From positions 124,001-188,000 of the forward strand of contig CAKQCV010000001.1 in NCBI GenBank assembly GCA_934217675.1: a stretch of 64,000 bases of DNA, given 5' to 3'. Of the stretch, positions 44,692 through 52,010 are shown piece after piece. This stretch comes from an uncultured Prevotella sp. GTDB lineage: Bacteria > Bacteroidota > Bacteroidia > Bacteroidales > Bacteroidaceae. The notes under the pieces were generated by a model. The model was not told the DNA's origin and made no database searches. It saw nothing but the letters and a program-made list of their open reading frames with translations. The first letter of the stretch is position 1. Every line of letters starts with the position of its first letter. The position numbers were made by a program, and so were the translations under genes.

Positions 44692-46401
44692 ATGGAAACA
44701 ATGTACCTGAAGAACCTCTCTTATAAGGAAAAGTACAATTTAGCAACGGACGAAGGAACACCCGCAAAAATACTTGCCGTTCTTGCGCAGGATATAGACC
44801 CACGGATTCGTGAATCTGTAGCGAGGAATGAAAACACACCTGTTGAAGCACTTGACGTTCTTGCTAAAGACAAAACATACACTATTCGTAGAGGCACAGC
44901 ATTCAACGAAAGCACAAAGTCTGGAACGCTTGCAATGCTTGCAAAAGATGAAAATTGGTTGGTTCGTTGGGAAGTTGCAAGAAACAAAAATACTCCTGCT
45001 GAAGTGCTTGCAATGCTTGCAAAAGACAAAGATGATGTTCGTTGTATGGTTGCCGCAAATAAAAATACATCTATTGAAGTGCTTGCTACGCTTGCAAAGG
45101 ACGAGAATTGGTCGGTTCGTGAACAGGTTGCGTCAAACGAAAGTACCACTACTGAGTTGCTTGCTGTACTTGCAAATGACGATGTTTATGATGTTCGTAC
45201 AGCAGTTGCCGAAAACGAAAATACATCTGCTGATGTACTTGCAATGCTTGCAAAAGATGTGGATATTGATATTCGTAGAACTGTTGCTGAAAATAAAAAT
45301 ACAAGAGCCGAAACACTTGTCATGCTTGCACAAGACGAGGACTACACGGTTCGTTGGGTGGTTGCAGAAAACATGAATACACCTGTAGAATTGCTTACTG
45401 CGCTTGCCAAAGACGAAAATAGTGATGTTCGTGAGGCTGTTGCGCTAAATAGAAACACTCCATTAAATACATTAAAAATACTTGCCAACGATGAAGAGAA
45501 AGCAGTAAGAAAAGCGGCAAATAAAGCTCTTAACGAGCGCAAAATGTCTGAAGAAGAGCTTATAGACTTGGCTCGTAGCACTTCTGATGTTGAAGCACTT
45601 AACATACTTGCTGAAAACGAGAACTATGAAGTCCGTTGTACGGTTGCAAAAAACAAGAACACACCTGTAGAATTGCTTGCTGTACTTGCACAGGACGAGG
45701 ACTACTGGGTTCGTTGGGCGGTTGCTTTAAATAAAAATACATCTGTTGAAGTGCTTGCTGTACTTGCAAAAGACGAAGTTTATGAGGTTCGTACAGCAGT
45801 TGCCGCAAACGAAAAAACATCTGTTGATATACTTGCTATGCTTGCAAAAGATGTAGAAAGTGGTGTTCGTTGTGCCGTTACCAACAACGGAAAAACATCT
45901 GTTGATATACTTGCTATGCTTGCAAAAGACGAAGATATTCGTGTCCGTAGTGCGGTTGCCGCAAACGAAAATACATCTGTTGATGTACTTGTTATGTTTG
46001 CCAGTGATAAAGAAGAGTGGATTCGAAGTGCCGTTGCCGACAACAGAAATACGCCTGTCAATGTGCTTGCTATGCTCGCAAAAGATGAAGATTATCATGT
46101 CCGTTTGGCTGTTGCCAACAACAGAAATACGCCTGTTAATGTGCTTGCTATGCTTGCAAAAGACGAAGATATTGATGTCCGATATGAGGTTGCCGCAAAC
46201 GAAAATACATCTGTCGATGTGCTTGCTATGCTTGCAAAAGATGTAGATATTGATGTTCGTGTAGCTGTAGCTGAAAACCCTCGCACTCCTTATAATACGC
46301 TTCTTATGCTTTCAAAGGTCAAGGCGGTAGAAATAAGAGAAAAAGCAAAAGAAGTTCTTAAAGAACGTGCATTAAAAGCCAACACCAATAAAGAAAGATA
46401 A
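44692..46401 (+). CDS. Fused double repeat protein (type B + type A), 569 aa
   Basis: ATG 44692 follows CAGAAAGGAAAAAATA. The first 284 residues form a complete type B member: cap LKNLSYKEKYNLA, ten or eleven units and C-cap VRKAANKALNERK. Residue 285 is Met (45544) and starts the second half of a type A cap (MSEEELIDLARSTSDVEALN), followed by ten or more units and the ending NTNKER. The join falls at an AAAATG shared by a C-cap and the type A cap (ISKM), so recombination there would make exactly this product. The reverse order (A then B) occurs in the fusion at 3493. Confidence 0.83.
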   Translation: METMYLKNLSYKEKYNLATDEGTPAKILAVLAQDIDPRIRESVARNENTPVEALDVLAKDKTYTIRRGTAFNESTKSGTLAMLAKDENWLVRWEVARNKNTPAEVLAMLAKDKDDVRCMVAANKNTSIEVLATLAKDENWSVREQVASNESTTTELLAVLANDDVYDVRTAVAENENTSADVLAMLAKDVDIDIRRTVAENKNTRAETLVMLAQDEDYTVRWVVAENMNTPVELLTALAKDENSDVREAVALNRNTPLNTLKILANDEEKAVRKAANKALNERKMSEEELIDLARSTSDVEALNILAENENYEVRCTVAKNKNTPVELLAVLAQDEDYWVRWAVALNKNTSVEVLAVLAKDEVYEVRTAVAANEKTSVDILAMLAKDVESGVRCAVTNNGKTSVDILAMLAKDEDIRVRSAVAANENTSVDVLVMFASDKEEWIRSAVADNRNTPVNVLAMLAKDEDYHVRLAVANNRNTPVNVLAMLAKDEDIDVRYEVAANENTSVDVLAMLAKDVDIDVRVAVAENPRTPYNTLLMLSKVKAVEIREKAKEVLKERALKANTNKER

Positions 46402-46431
46402 CCAGACAATTGTTCTGACACAACTGTTCCT

Positions 46432-46465
46432 AATGTGGCTGAATGAACCATTATTTTTATAAGAG
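46432..46465 (+). repeat. GTGGCTTAATG-type box, copy 13 (GAAC form)
   Basis: AATGTGGCTGAATGAACC, then TTATTTTTATAAGAGCG; the downstream part matches the minus-strand copy at 61634. Confidence 0.58.
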
Positions 46466-46540
46466 CGCACATAGTGTATAAAACAAATTTTAACCGTCTT
46501 ACAAATTTTGTGAGGCAGTTATAAGAAGAAAGGAAAAAAT

Positions 46541-47122
46541 ATGAACGAAGAAAATCTTTTAACAAAAATAAGCAAAATGTCTAATGACGAGCGTGAGAAC
46601 TTAGCTTATAACACATCTGACGTTGAAATTCTAAACATACTTGCCAATGATGAAAGTAAGTTTGTACGTCAAGTCGTTGCTTGTAATGAATATACTCCTG
46701 TTGAAACGCTTGAAACACTTTCAAATGATGTAAATCGTTGGGTTCGTGCAGGAGTCGCAAGCAACAAAAATGCTACTGTAACGATTTTGGCTAAACTTGC
46801 CAAAGACGGACACGAAGATGTACGTTTTGAGGTTGCACAAAACAAAAACACTTCTGCGGAAACACTTATATTGCTTGCAAAGGACACATCGTGGAGTATT
46901 CGTAGCAACGTTGCAAGGAATCCAAGCTCTCCGTCTGAAGCACTCGCACTGCTTATAAATGACGATGTGCGGTGGGTTAGTAGAGATGTTGCGTTGAATA
47001 AAAATACGCCATCAGAATTGCTTGCAAAACTCGCTAATGATAAAGACGTATTTGTGAGTGAAACGGCTAAAGAAGCTCTTAAAAACCGCAAAGAAAAAAG
47101 TAAAGCCAATATTGAAAGATAA
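46541..47122 (+). CDS. LRV/HEAT-type repeat protein, 193 aa
   Basis: ATG 46541 follows AAGAAAGGAAAAAAT. It has a type A cap (MNEENLLTKISKMSNDER), six units, C-cap VSETAKEALKNRK and ending KANIER. Long parts are nearly identical in DNA to the gene at 34484 (46800-46960). Confidence 0.85.
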   Translation: MNEENLLTKISKMSNDERENLAYNTSDVEILNILANDESKFVRQVVACNEYTPVETLETLSNDVNRWVRAGVASNKNATVTILAKLAKDGHEDVRFEVAQNKNTSAETLILLAKDTSWSIRSNVARNPSSPSEALALLINDDVRWVSRDVALNKNTPSELLAKLANDKDVFVSETAKEALKNRKEKSKANIER

Positions 47123-47132
47123 CATCATCGTT

Positions 47133-47156
47133 ACTTCCGTTCCAGTGGAAGCAATT
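47133..47156 (+). terminator. Dispersed intergenic hairpin, decayed copy
   Basis: The left arm CTTCCGTTCCA is intact, but only TGGAA of the right arm remains. Confidence 0.35.
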
Positions 47157-47159
47157 CTG

Positions 47160-47183
47160 TAATATAGCTTGATAATACATAAA
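47160..47183 (+). repeat. GTGGCTTAATG-type box, copy 14 (diverged)
   Basis: TAATATAGCTTGATAATACA then TAAA, 23 bases before the start at 47206. Confidence 0.45.
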
Positions 47184-47205
47184 CTTTTCAGGAAGGAAAA
47201 ACAAT

Positions 47206-48192
47206 ATGAAAGTTACAATAGAAATAAACGATTTACCTTATGAAGCAAAAGTAGCTTTGGCAAAAGACGAACGGACTTCTCCTGAACTTCTTGCGGCTCT
47301 TGCAACAGACAAAAACCCACAGATTCGCAGACGGGTTGCGTGGCATAGCAGTACACCTTCAGAAGTGTTAGACGCACTTGCAAATGATTGCGATTCGGTG
47401 GTTCGTAAAGCTGTTGCGGAGAACGGAAACACTTTTGCAAAGACTTTAGCAAAGTTGGCAAACGATATAGACGAAGATGTTCGTAGTGCTGTTGGCAAAA
47501 ATAAAAACACAAAAGAAGAAACTCTTGCTATGCTTGCCAGTGATAAAGAAGGGTGGGTTCGTCAAGCTATTGCACTAAACGGGAACACTCCTGTAGACGC
47601 TCTCTTTGCACTTGCAACTAACAAGGAAGAATGTGTTCGTTGTGAAGTCGTAAAGAACGAGAACGCACCTATCAAGTTGCTTACTATGCTTTCACAAGAC
47701 AAGCATTGGTTGGTTCGTGAGGCTGTTGCAAGAAACAAGAACACACCTGTAAAGTTGCTTGCTGTACTTGCACAAGACGAGGACTACTCGGTTCGTTGGG
47801 CTGTTGCTGAAAACAGAAGTACGCCTGCTGATGTGCTTGCTGTACTTGCAAAAGACGAAGTTTATGAGGTTCGTACAGAAGTTGCCGCAAACAGAAATAC
47901 ATCTGCTGATGTACTTGTTATGCTTGCAAAAGATAAAGATTATGAGGTTCGTAAAGCTGTTGCAGAAAACGAAAACACACCCGCTGAAGTGCTTGCGGTA
48001 CTTGCACAGGACGAACATTGGTGGGTTCGGTATGCTGTTGCCTTAAATGAAAACACATCTGTTGATATACTTGCTATGCTTGCAAAAGATAAAGATTATG
48101 AGGTTCGTAAAGCAGTTGCCGCAAACAGAAATAATGCTGAAAAAGCCCTTAAAGAGCGTAAAGGAAAAGTAAAAAACAATATTGAAAGATAG
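47206..48192 (+). CDS. LRV/HEAT-type repeat protein, 328 aa, shortened C-cap
   Basis: ATG 47206 follows CAGGAAGGAAAAACAAT. It has a type B cap (INDLPYEAKVALAKDERTSPELLAAL), similar to the first member at 1750, and about twelve units. The last unit breaks off after VAANRN and joins NAEKALKERK, so part of the C-cap has been deleted in frame; the ending KNNIER is retained. Confidence 0.84.
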   Translation: MKVTIEINDLPYEAKVALAKDERTSPELLAALATDKNPQIRRRVAWHSSTPSEVLDALANDCDSVVRKAVAENGNTFAKTLAKLANDIDEDVRSAVGKNKNTKEETLAMLASDKEGWVRQAIALNGNTPVDALFALATNKEECVRCEVVKNENAPIKLLTMLSQDKHWLVREAVARNKNTPVKLLAVLAQDEDYSVRWAVAENRSTPADVLAVLAKDEVYEVRTEVAANRNTSADVLVMLAKDKDYEVRKAVAENENTPAEVLAVLAQDEHWWVRYAVALNENTSVDILAMLAKDKDYEVRKAVAANRNNAEKALKERKGKVKNNIER

Positions 48193-48201
48193 CATCATCG
48201 A

Positions 48202-48234
48202 CACTTCCGTTCCACTGGAATGGAAGTGCATTTT
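48202..48234 (+). terminator. Dispersed intergenic hairpin, intact copy
   Basis: CACTTCCGTTCCA and TGGAATGGAAGTG, one G-U pair, then CATTTTATT, ten bases after the stop. Confidence 0.6.
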
Positions 48235-48239
48235 ATTAT

Positions 48240-48270
48240 AATGTTGCTTAATGACCCATAAATATTTCAG
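48240..48270 (+). repeat. GTGGCTTAATG-type box, copy 15 (GAAC form)
   Basis: AATGTTGCTTAATGACCC, ATAAATATTTCAGAA, 33 bases before the start at 48303. Confidence 0.58.
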
Positions 48271-48302
48271 AAACAATTTTAAAACAAGGAGAATTTATTA
48301 TT

Positions 48303-49910
48303 ATGATTCAAAGTGCTTTTTTAGACACACTTCCCAATATGTCAACAGAAGCAAAATGTGACATAGCTGAATCCTATTGCACTTTTGCACAGGCTCTTGA
48401 TGTGTTGGCAAACGACAAAGATGTGAATGTAAGAAAAAGAGCGGCAAGGCACTGTAATTTATCCGAAAAATCTATGGAAAAATTACTGACTGATGAATCT
48501 TGGTCTGTCAGGGAATCTTTAGCTTTGAATGCTAATTTACCTTCGCACCTTTTCGAAAAGTTGTCTGAGGACAGTAACCCTAAAGTACGCCAAGCAGTAG
48601 CGTTTTCTTGCAAATCTCCAGAATTATTGAACAAACTGGCGAAAGATAAAGATTTATATGTTCGGCGAGCCGTAGCGAGAAATTTCCATACTCCTGAAGC
48701 AACACTTGACTTACTTTCTTACGACTCGGATATATGGATTCAAATTGCAGTCATAGAAAACCCTAACACAAATATAACCACATTAGAAGAAGCGTTGTTT
48801 TGTCCTGATGAAAAAATTTTCTTTGCTCTTGCAAATTGCTTACGCACTCCGACATCTGTGTTAGACAAAATAGCTTTTCAAGATGTTTCACTTTCTGTAA
48901 AACAAGCTATTTCTAAAAATCCGAACGTTTCTTACGAGACACTTTTTTATATGAGCGTCAATGACGGAAGGGTAGAATTATTAGAAAGCATTGCGGAGAA
49001 TGCTGTAAGTGATGAGATTTTAAGTCATTTTGTTCATAGTTCTTACGAAACTGTACGTTTGGGTGTTGCCAAAAACATACACACTGTTTCAACTCTTCTT
49101 ACATTATTAGCAAACGATATAAGCAAAAATGTCAGGGTAGCAGTGGCGAATGCCAACACGTATCCTGAAACACTCGACAGAATGGCTCATAACAAAAACG
49201 CAACCTTGTCGGAGTTGAAGGCGATAGCCTCAAATCCTCACACAAGTGCTGATACACTCAACTACATCTTTTCAAAGAATGATGATAAGTGGTTGCTGTT
49301 TCAAATTGCTAAGAATCCTAACACAAGTGAAGCAATCTTAAAAGAGTTATCAAAAAACGAAGATAAAGATATAAGATGCGGCGTAGCACAAAATCCAAGC
49401 GCAGATTCTGCTTTATTAGAGATTCTTTCGCACGACAAATATAGCTTTGTGCAGTCCGATGTTGCACTTAACAGAAATACAAGCAATACCACGCTTATGC
49501 GTTTATCGAATAGAGCAAATCCTGACGTGCTTTGCAATGTGGCTCTTAACCCTAACACAGACGCACAAACACTTTCCCGTTTGGCTTGTTCTTATATAAG
49601 CGAAGTGCGTGAATCAGTAGCTCAAAACGGAAACACGAAGCCTGAAGACCTTGCTTTATTAAGCACTGATATAAGCACATACGTTCGTTGTGAAGTTGCT
49701 CGTAATCCCAATACACCGCCGAAAACATTAATACGTTTAACGCACGATGCGGATTATTGGGTAAGACGCTCTCTGTTGCTCAACCCGTCAATATCAATAG
49801 ATGTTATTGAGGCATTAACGCACGATAACGATATGGCAAGGGAAGCTAAAGACATTCTTAACGAAAAACAGAATACGAAAAAAACAAAAAGCGATTATCA
49901 AAAAATATAA
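48303..49910 (+). CDS. Divergent LRV/HEAT-type repeat protein, 535 aa
   Basis: ATG 48303 follows AAGGAGAATTTATT. Repeats of about 23-24 residues carry the V-R-x-A-V-A core, but the turn is NPNTS or NFHTP and the units are far less alike than in the other members (e.g. EKIFFALANCLRTP). The N-terminus (LDTLPNMSTEAKCDIAESY) is a diverged cap. It ends DYQKI, without the ER ending. Probably an older branch of the family. Confidence 0.8.
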   Translation: MIQSAFLDTLPNMSTEAKCDIAESYCTFAQALDVLANDKDVNVRKRAARHCNLSEKSMEKLLTDESWSVRESLALNANLPSHLFEKLSEDSNPKVRQAVAFSCKSPELLNKLAKDKDLYVRRAVARNFHTPEATLDLLSYDSDIWIQIAVIENPNTNITTLEEALFCPDEKIFFALANCLRTPTSVLDKIAFQDVSLSVKQAISKNPNVSYETLFYMSVNDGRVELLESIAENAVSDEILSHFVHSSYETVRLGVAKNIHTVSTLLTLLANDISKNVRVAVANANTYPETLDRMAHNKNATLSELKAIASNPHTSADTLNYIFSKNDDKWLLFQIAKNPNTSEAILKELSKNEDKDIRCGVAQNPSADSALLEILSHDKYSFVQSDVALNRNTSNTTLMRLSNRANPDVLCNVALNPNTDAQTLSRLACSYISEVRESVAQNGNTKPEDLALLSTDISTYVRCEVARNPNTPPKTLIRLTHDADYWVRRSLLLNPSISIDVIEALTHDNDMAREAKDILNEKQNTKKTKSDYQKI

Positions 49911-49911
49911 G

Positions 49912-49937
49912 TAATGTGGTTTAATGAACCATATAAC
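49912..49937 (+). repeat. GTGGCTTAATG-type box, copy 16
   Basis: AATGTGGTTTAATGAACC then ATATAAC, directly after the stop; here it precedes a gene outside the repeat family (49997). Confidence 0.58.
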
Positions 49938-49996
49938 AAGTATACGGCAGTCAGAGACTGTTGTATAAAATACACCTAAGAAAGAAGAAGAAACAA

Positions 49997-50449
49997 ATGA
50001 ATCAGAAAGCAGTAAATGTTATAATTGACGTAAAAGAAGACAAAGAAGAATTTTTTTGTACAGTTTCCTGTGGAAACACAAAAATGACTTTTGACAACAA
50101 AACCGAGCATCGCAAACGCTTGCCTTATGAGTCACACGTTTGGTGGGCTTGCAATGTTGCTTTTGAATGCTATACAAAAGCACTCAAAATGGCGTGGGAT
50201 TGTATGTTTGAAGAAACACATATAGACAGAAGTACCGTAAACAGTACAGACCGTTTGCCGCTTTATGTTGATATAACAACACCTTATTGTGAAGGGACAA
50301 AGCGAACACTTATGGAAGACGGCTTTTTCGAAGGTCGATTAAGAAATGAAAGAATAAATCTCTTTGCTTTTGATATACACAAGCCTGTGTATATTAAAAC
50401 AGTATCTGCATTTCAAGCAAATCGTAAAACGGAAGGGATAACACGATAA
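49997..50449 (+). CDS. Unknown protein, 150 aa
   Basis: The chosen start ATG 49997 follows AAGAAAGAAGAAGAAAC; the longer frame from 49961 begins with TTG in the leader. The protein is soluble, with Trp/Cys-rich centre (SHVWWACNVAFECY). Not recognised. It overlaps the next gene by one base (TAATG), so both are co-translated. Confidence 0.6.
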   Translation: MNQKAVNVIIDVKEDKEEFFCTVSCGNTKMTFDNKTEHRKRLPYESHVWWACNVAFECYTKALKMAWDCMFEETHIDRSTVNSTDRLPLYVDITTPYCEGTKRTLMEDGFFEGRLRNERINLFAFDIHKPVYIKTVSAFQANRKTEGITR

Positions 50450-51240
50450 TGGGAGTTCAGGCAATATCTTATACAACGGCAAAATGTCTTGCAATGGAAG
50501 ATGAAACAACGTATTCAATTGTTCATAATAATTATAATTACAATTTTGAATTACGAACCTATGAAGACTTCTCCGACTTTGTTTCACAAAATTTGCTCAC
50601 GTATTTTGACTTTACAAATACAAAATGGCGGTTGAACGAGCAAGGCAAATCTACCGATAAGTACACAATGGCAAAATGTTTATCTGCCACATTGCAGATG
50701 ATGTTTTGTGTTGCACACCTTCCTTTATCTGTTATTCCCGTAACCTCAACAGAAGAGAAAGATATAACAAAACGTCCTTATGAAATTTGTATAAGGTATA
50801 CACCCGAACGTGATAAGCATAATACACCTGCCTTGTGTACAATATTTTTTGAAACTACTGATTGCGATATTCCAAAGAAACAAAGCAACAGTTCTGGCAA
50901 AGGAAAATTGATAACAGGTATACAAATGACAGGCTATACAAACATTAAAGATATGCTTGAAAGCAAAGGTGTATTCAACATTGTTGATTATACGGTTCAT
51001 TTGGATTATATAATTTGTAATATGCACTACAAGCTAAACGATTTAAGCGATGCCAATGACGAAGCCTTAACCGATGGCTCTGATTTATACGGGCAGTATG
51101 ACGCAGATTCGCTCATAAAACAAGTTTGTTCTATGAGCGAAGATTTATCTAATCTTTCATCAGATTTGGCTTCAGCAACAAAAAAATATAAAAACAATAC
51201 GAAAAACATAAATCCTAAGCAATTTGACGTAGAAAGATAA
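50449..51240 (+). CDS. Unknown protein ending in FDVER, 263 aa
   Basis: ATG 50449 overlaps the preceding stop. No domain was recognised; there is a Ser/Asp-rich tail (SEDLSNLSSDLASATKKY). The final GTAGAAAGATAAG could serve as ribosome site for the next gene, whose ATG is three bases after the stop, so its ER ending has an alternative explanation. Confidence 0.6.
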   Translation: MGVQAISYTTAKCLAMEDETTYSIVHNNYNYNFELRTYEDFSDFVSQNLLTYFDFTNTKWRLNEQGKSTDKYTMAKCLSATLQMMFCVAHLPLSVIPVTSTEEKDITKRPYEICIRYTPERDKHNTPALCTIFFETTDCDIPKKQSNSSGKGKLITGIQMTGYTNIKDMLESKGVFNIVDYTVHLDYIICNMHYKLNDLSDANDEALTDGSDLYGQYDADSLIKQVCSMSEDLSNLSSDLASATKKYKNNTKNINPKQFDVER

Positions 51241-51243
51241 GTT

Positions 51244-51843
51244 ATGGATATTCTTGTTTTTGCAGATTTACACCATTGGTCTGAGGAAGAACTATTATTG
51301 TGCTTGTCTAACAACAACTATGATGGTTGTGTTTTGTTAGGCGATATAGATGATGAAGCTCTTGCTTTCATTAAAACAAATATAAAATCTGGAACAAAAC
51401 TGTTCGGTGTTGTAGGAAATCATGATGATTGGGACGTTCTCAAAAGAAACAACATTGAAGACATCAGCGGCAAGACAATTGATTTCAACGGAATTGTATT
51501 TGCAGGTCTCGGCGGCTCTCATAGATACAATGATGAAGAACGTGCTATGCTAACACAAAAGGAAAGCATTGTAGCGGCAAAAGAGCTTCCGAAAGCAGAA
51601 ATACTTATCTCCCACGATACGGCATACAGAGCGATGCACTACTCAGATGCCGTTCATTGCGGTTTAAAAGGTATATCGAAATATTTAAAGAAACACGCTC
51701 CGAAGCTCAATCTGTTCGGACATTACCACTCGTACAATTTGCTTTCTTATCATAAAACAACCCTTTTATGTGTTTACAGATGCGCTTTGATAACAATAGA
51801 AACAGACGGAAGTATGGCAAAATGGAAAACATTGTTGTCATAA
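51244..51843 (+). CDS. Calcineurin-like metallophosphoesterase, 199 aa
   Basis: ATG 51244 is three bases after the upstream stop. The metal-binding motifs are in the usual order: DLHH (residues 8-11), GDID, GNHDD, SHD and GHYHS. The short length and order fit the YfcE/MJ0936-like group of small phosphodiesterases. The substrate cannot be inferred from sequence. It is the last gene of a three-gene operon. Confidence 0.87.
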   Translation: MDILVFADLHHWSEEELLLCLSNNNYDGCVLLGDIDDEALAFIKTNIKSGTKLFGVVGNHDDWDVLKRNNIEDISGKTIDFNGIVFAGLGGSHRYNDEERAMLTQKESIVAAKELPKAEILISHDTAYRAMHYSDAVHCGLKGISKYLKKHAPKLNLFGHYHSYNLLSYHKTTLLCVYRCALITIETDGSMAKWKTLLS

Positions 51844-51861
51844 TTTTGGTGAAAATTTACG

Positions 51862-51890
51862 TTGACTTTATTATAAGAAAAGAATATAAT
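51862..51890 (+). promoter_or_regulatory. Promoter of HipA-like gene leader
   Basis: TTGACT 51862-51867, 17 bases, TATAAT 51885-51890. Confidence 0.72.
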
Positions 51891-51898
51891 ATATGTCT

Positions 51899-51973
51899 AT
51901 GAAAAGAGCATTATTACAGAAAATGTCGGCACATAAAGCACTATGGTTATATGTGTATATGAGTCCATTTTAA
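51899..51973 (+). CDS. Possible leader peptide, 24 codons
   Basis: MKRALLQKMSAHKALWLYVY followed by MSPF and TAA. The ATG is only about two bases after the predicted transcription start, so translation would have to be leaderless. The stop codon lies in the loop of the following terminator-like stem, the geometry of ribosome-controlled attenuators. Confidence 0.4.
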   Translation: MKRALLQKMSAHKALWLYVYMSPF

Positions 51974-51988
51974 AGGACTCATATTTTT
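51957..51988 (+). terminator. Attenuator-like terminator in leader
   Basis: ATATGAGTCC, eight-base loop, GGACTCATAT, then TTTTT: a perfect 10-base stem between promoter and coding start at 52011. It must be read through for expression of the HipA-like gene. Confidence 0.68.
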
Positions 51989-52010
51989 AAAAAAGAAAGG
52001 AGTTATTCTG

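Noticed and set aside
1655..48234. The 23-base palindrome as the consensus parS
   Set aside because: It does not match TGTTTCACGTGAAACA, and its variation follows RNA pairing with G-U; kept only as an alternative.
1655..48270. Intergenic palindromes as integron attC sites with the repeat genes as cassettes
   Set aside because: No GTTRRRY/RYYYAAC core pair is conserved, the hairpin is absent in many junctions, and no integrase is in the window.
1782..48276. Long minus-strand and shifted plus-strand frames across the repeat genes
   Set aside because: They mirror the 72-base periodicity of the real genes, lack ribosome sites and have no conserved start; they are shadows of repetitive coding DNA.
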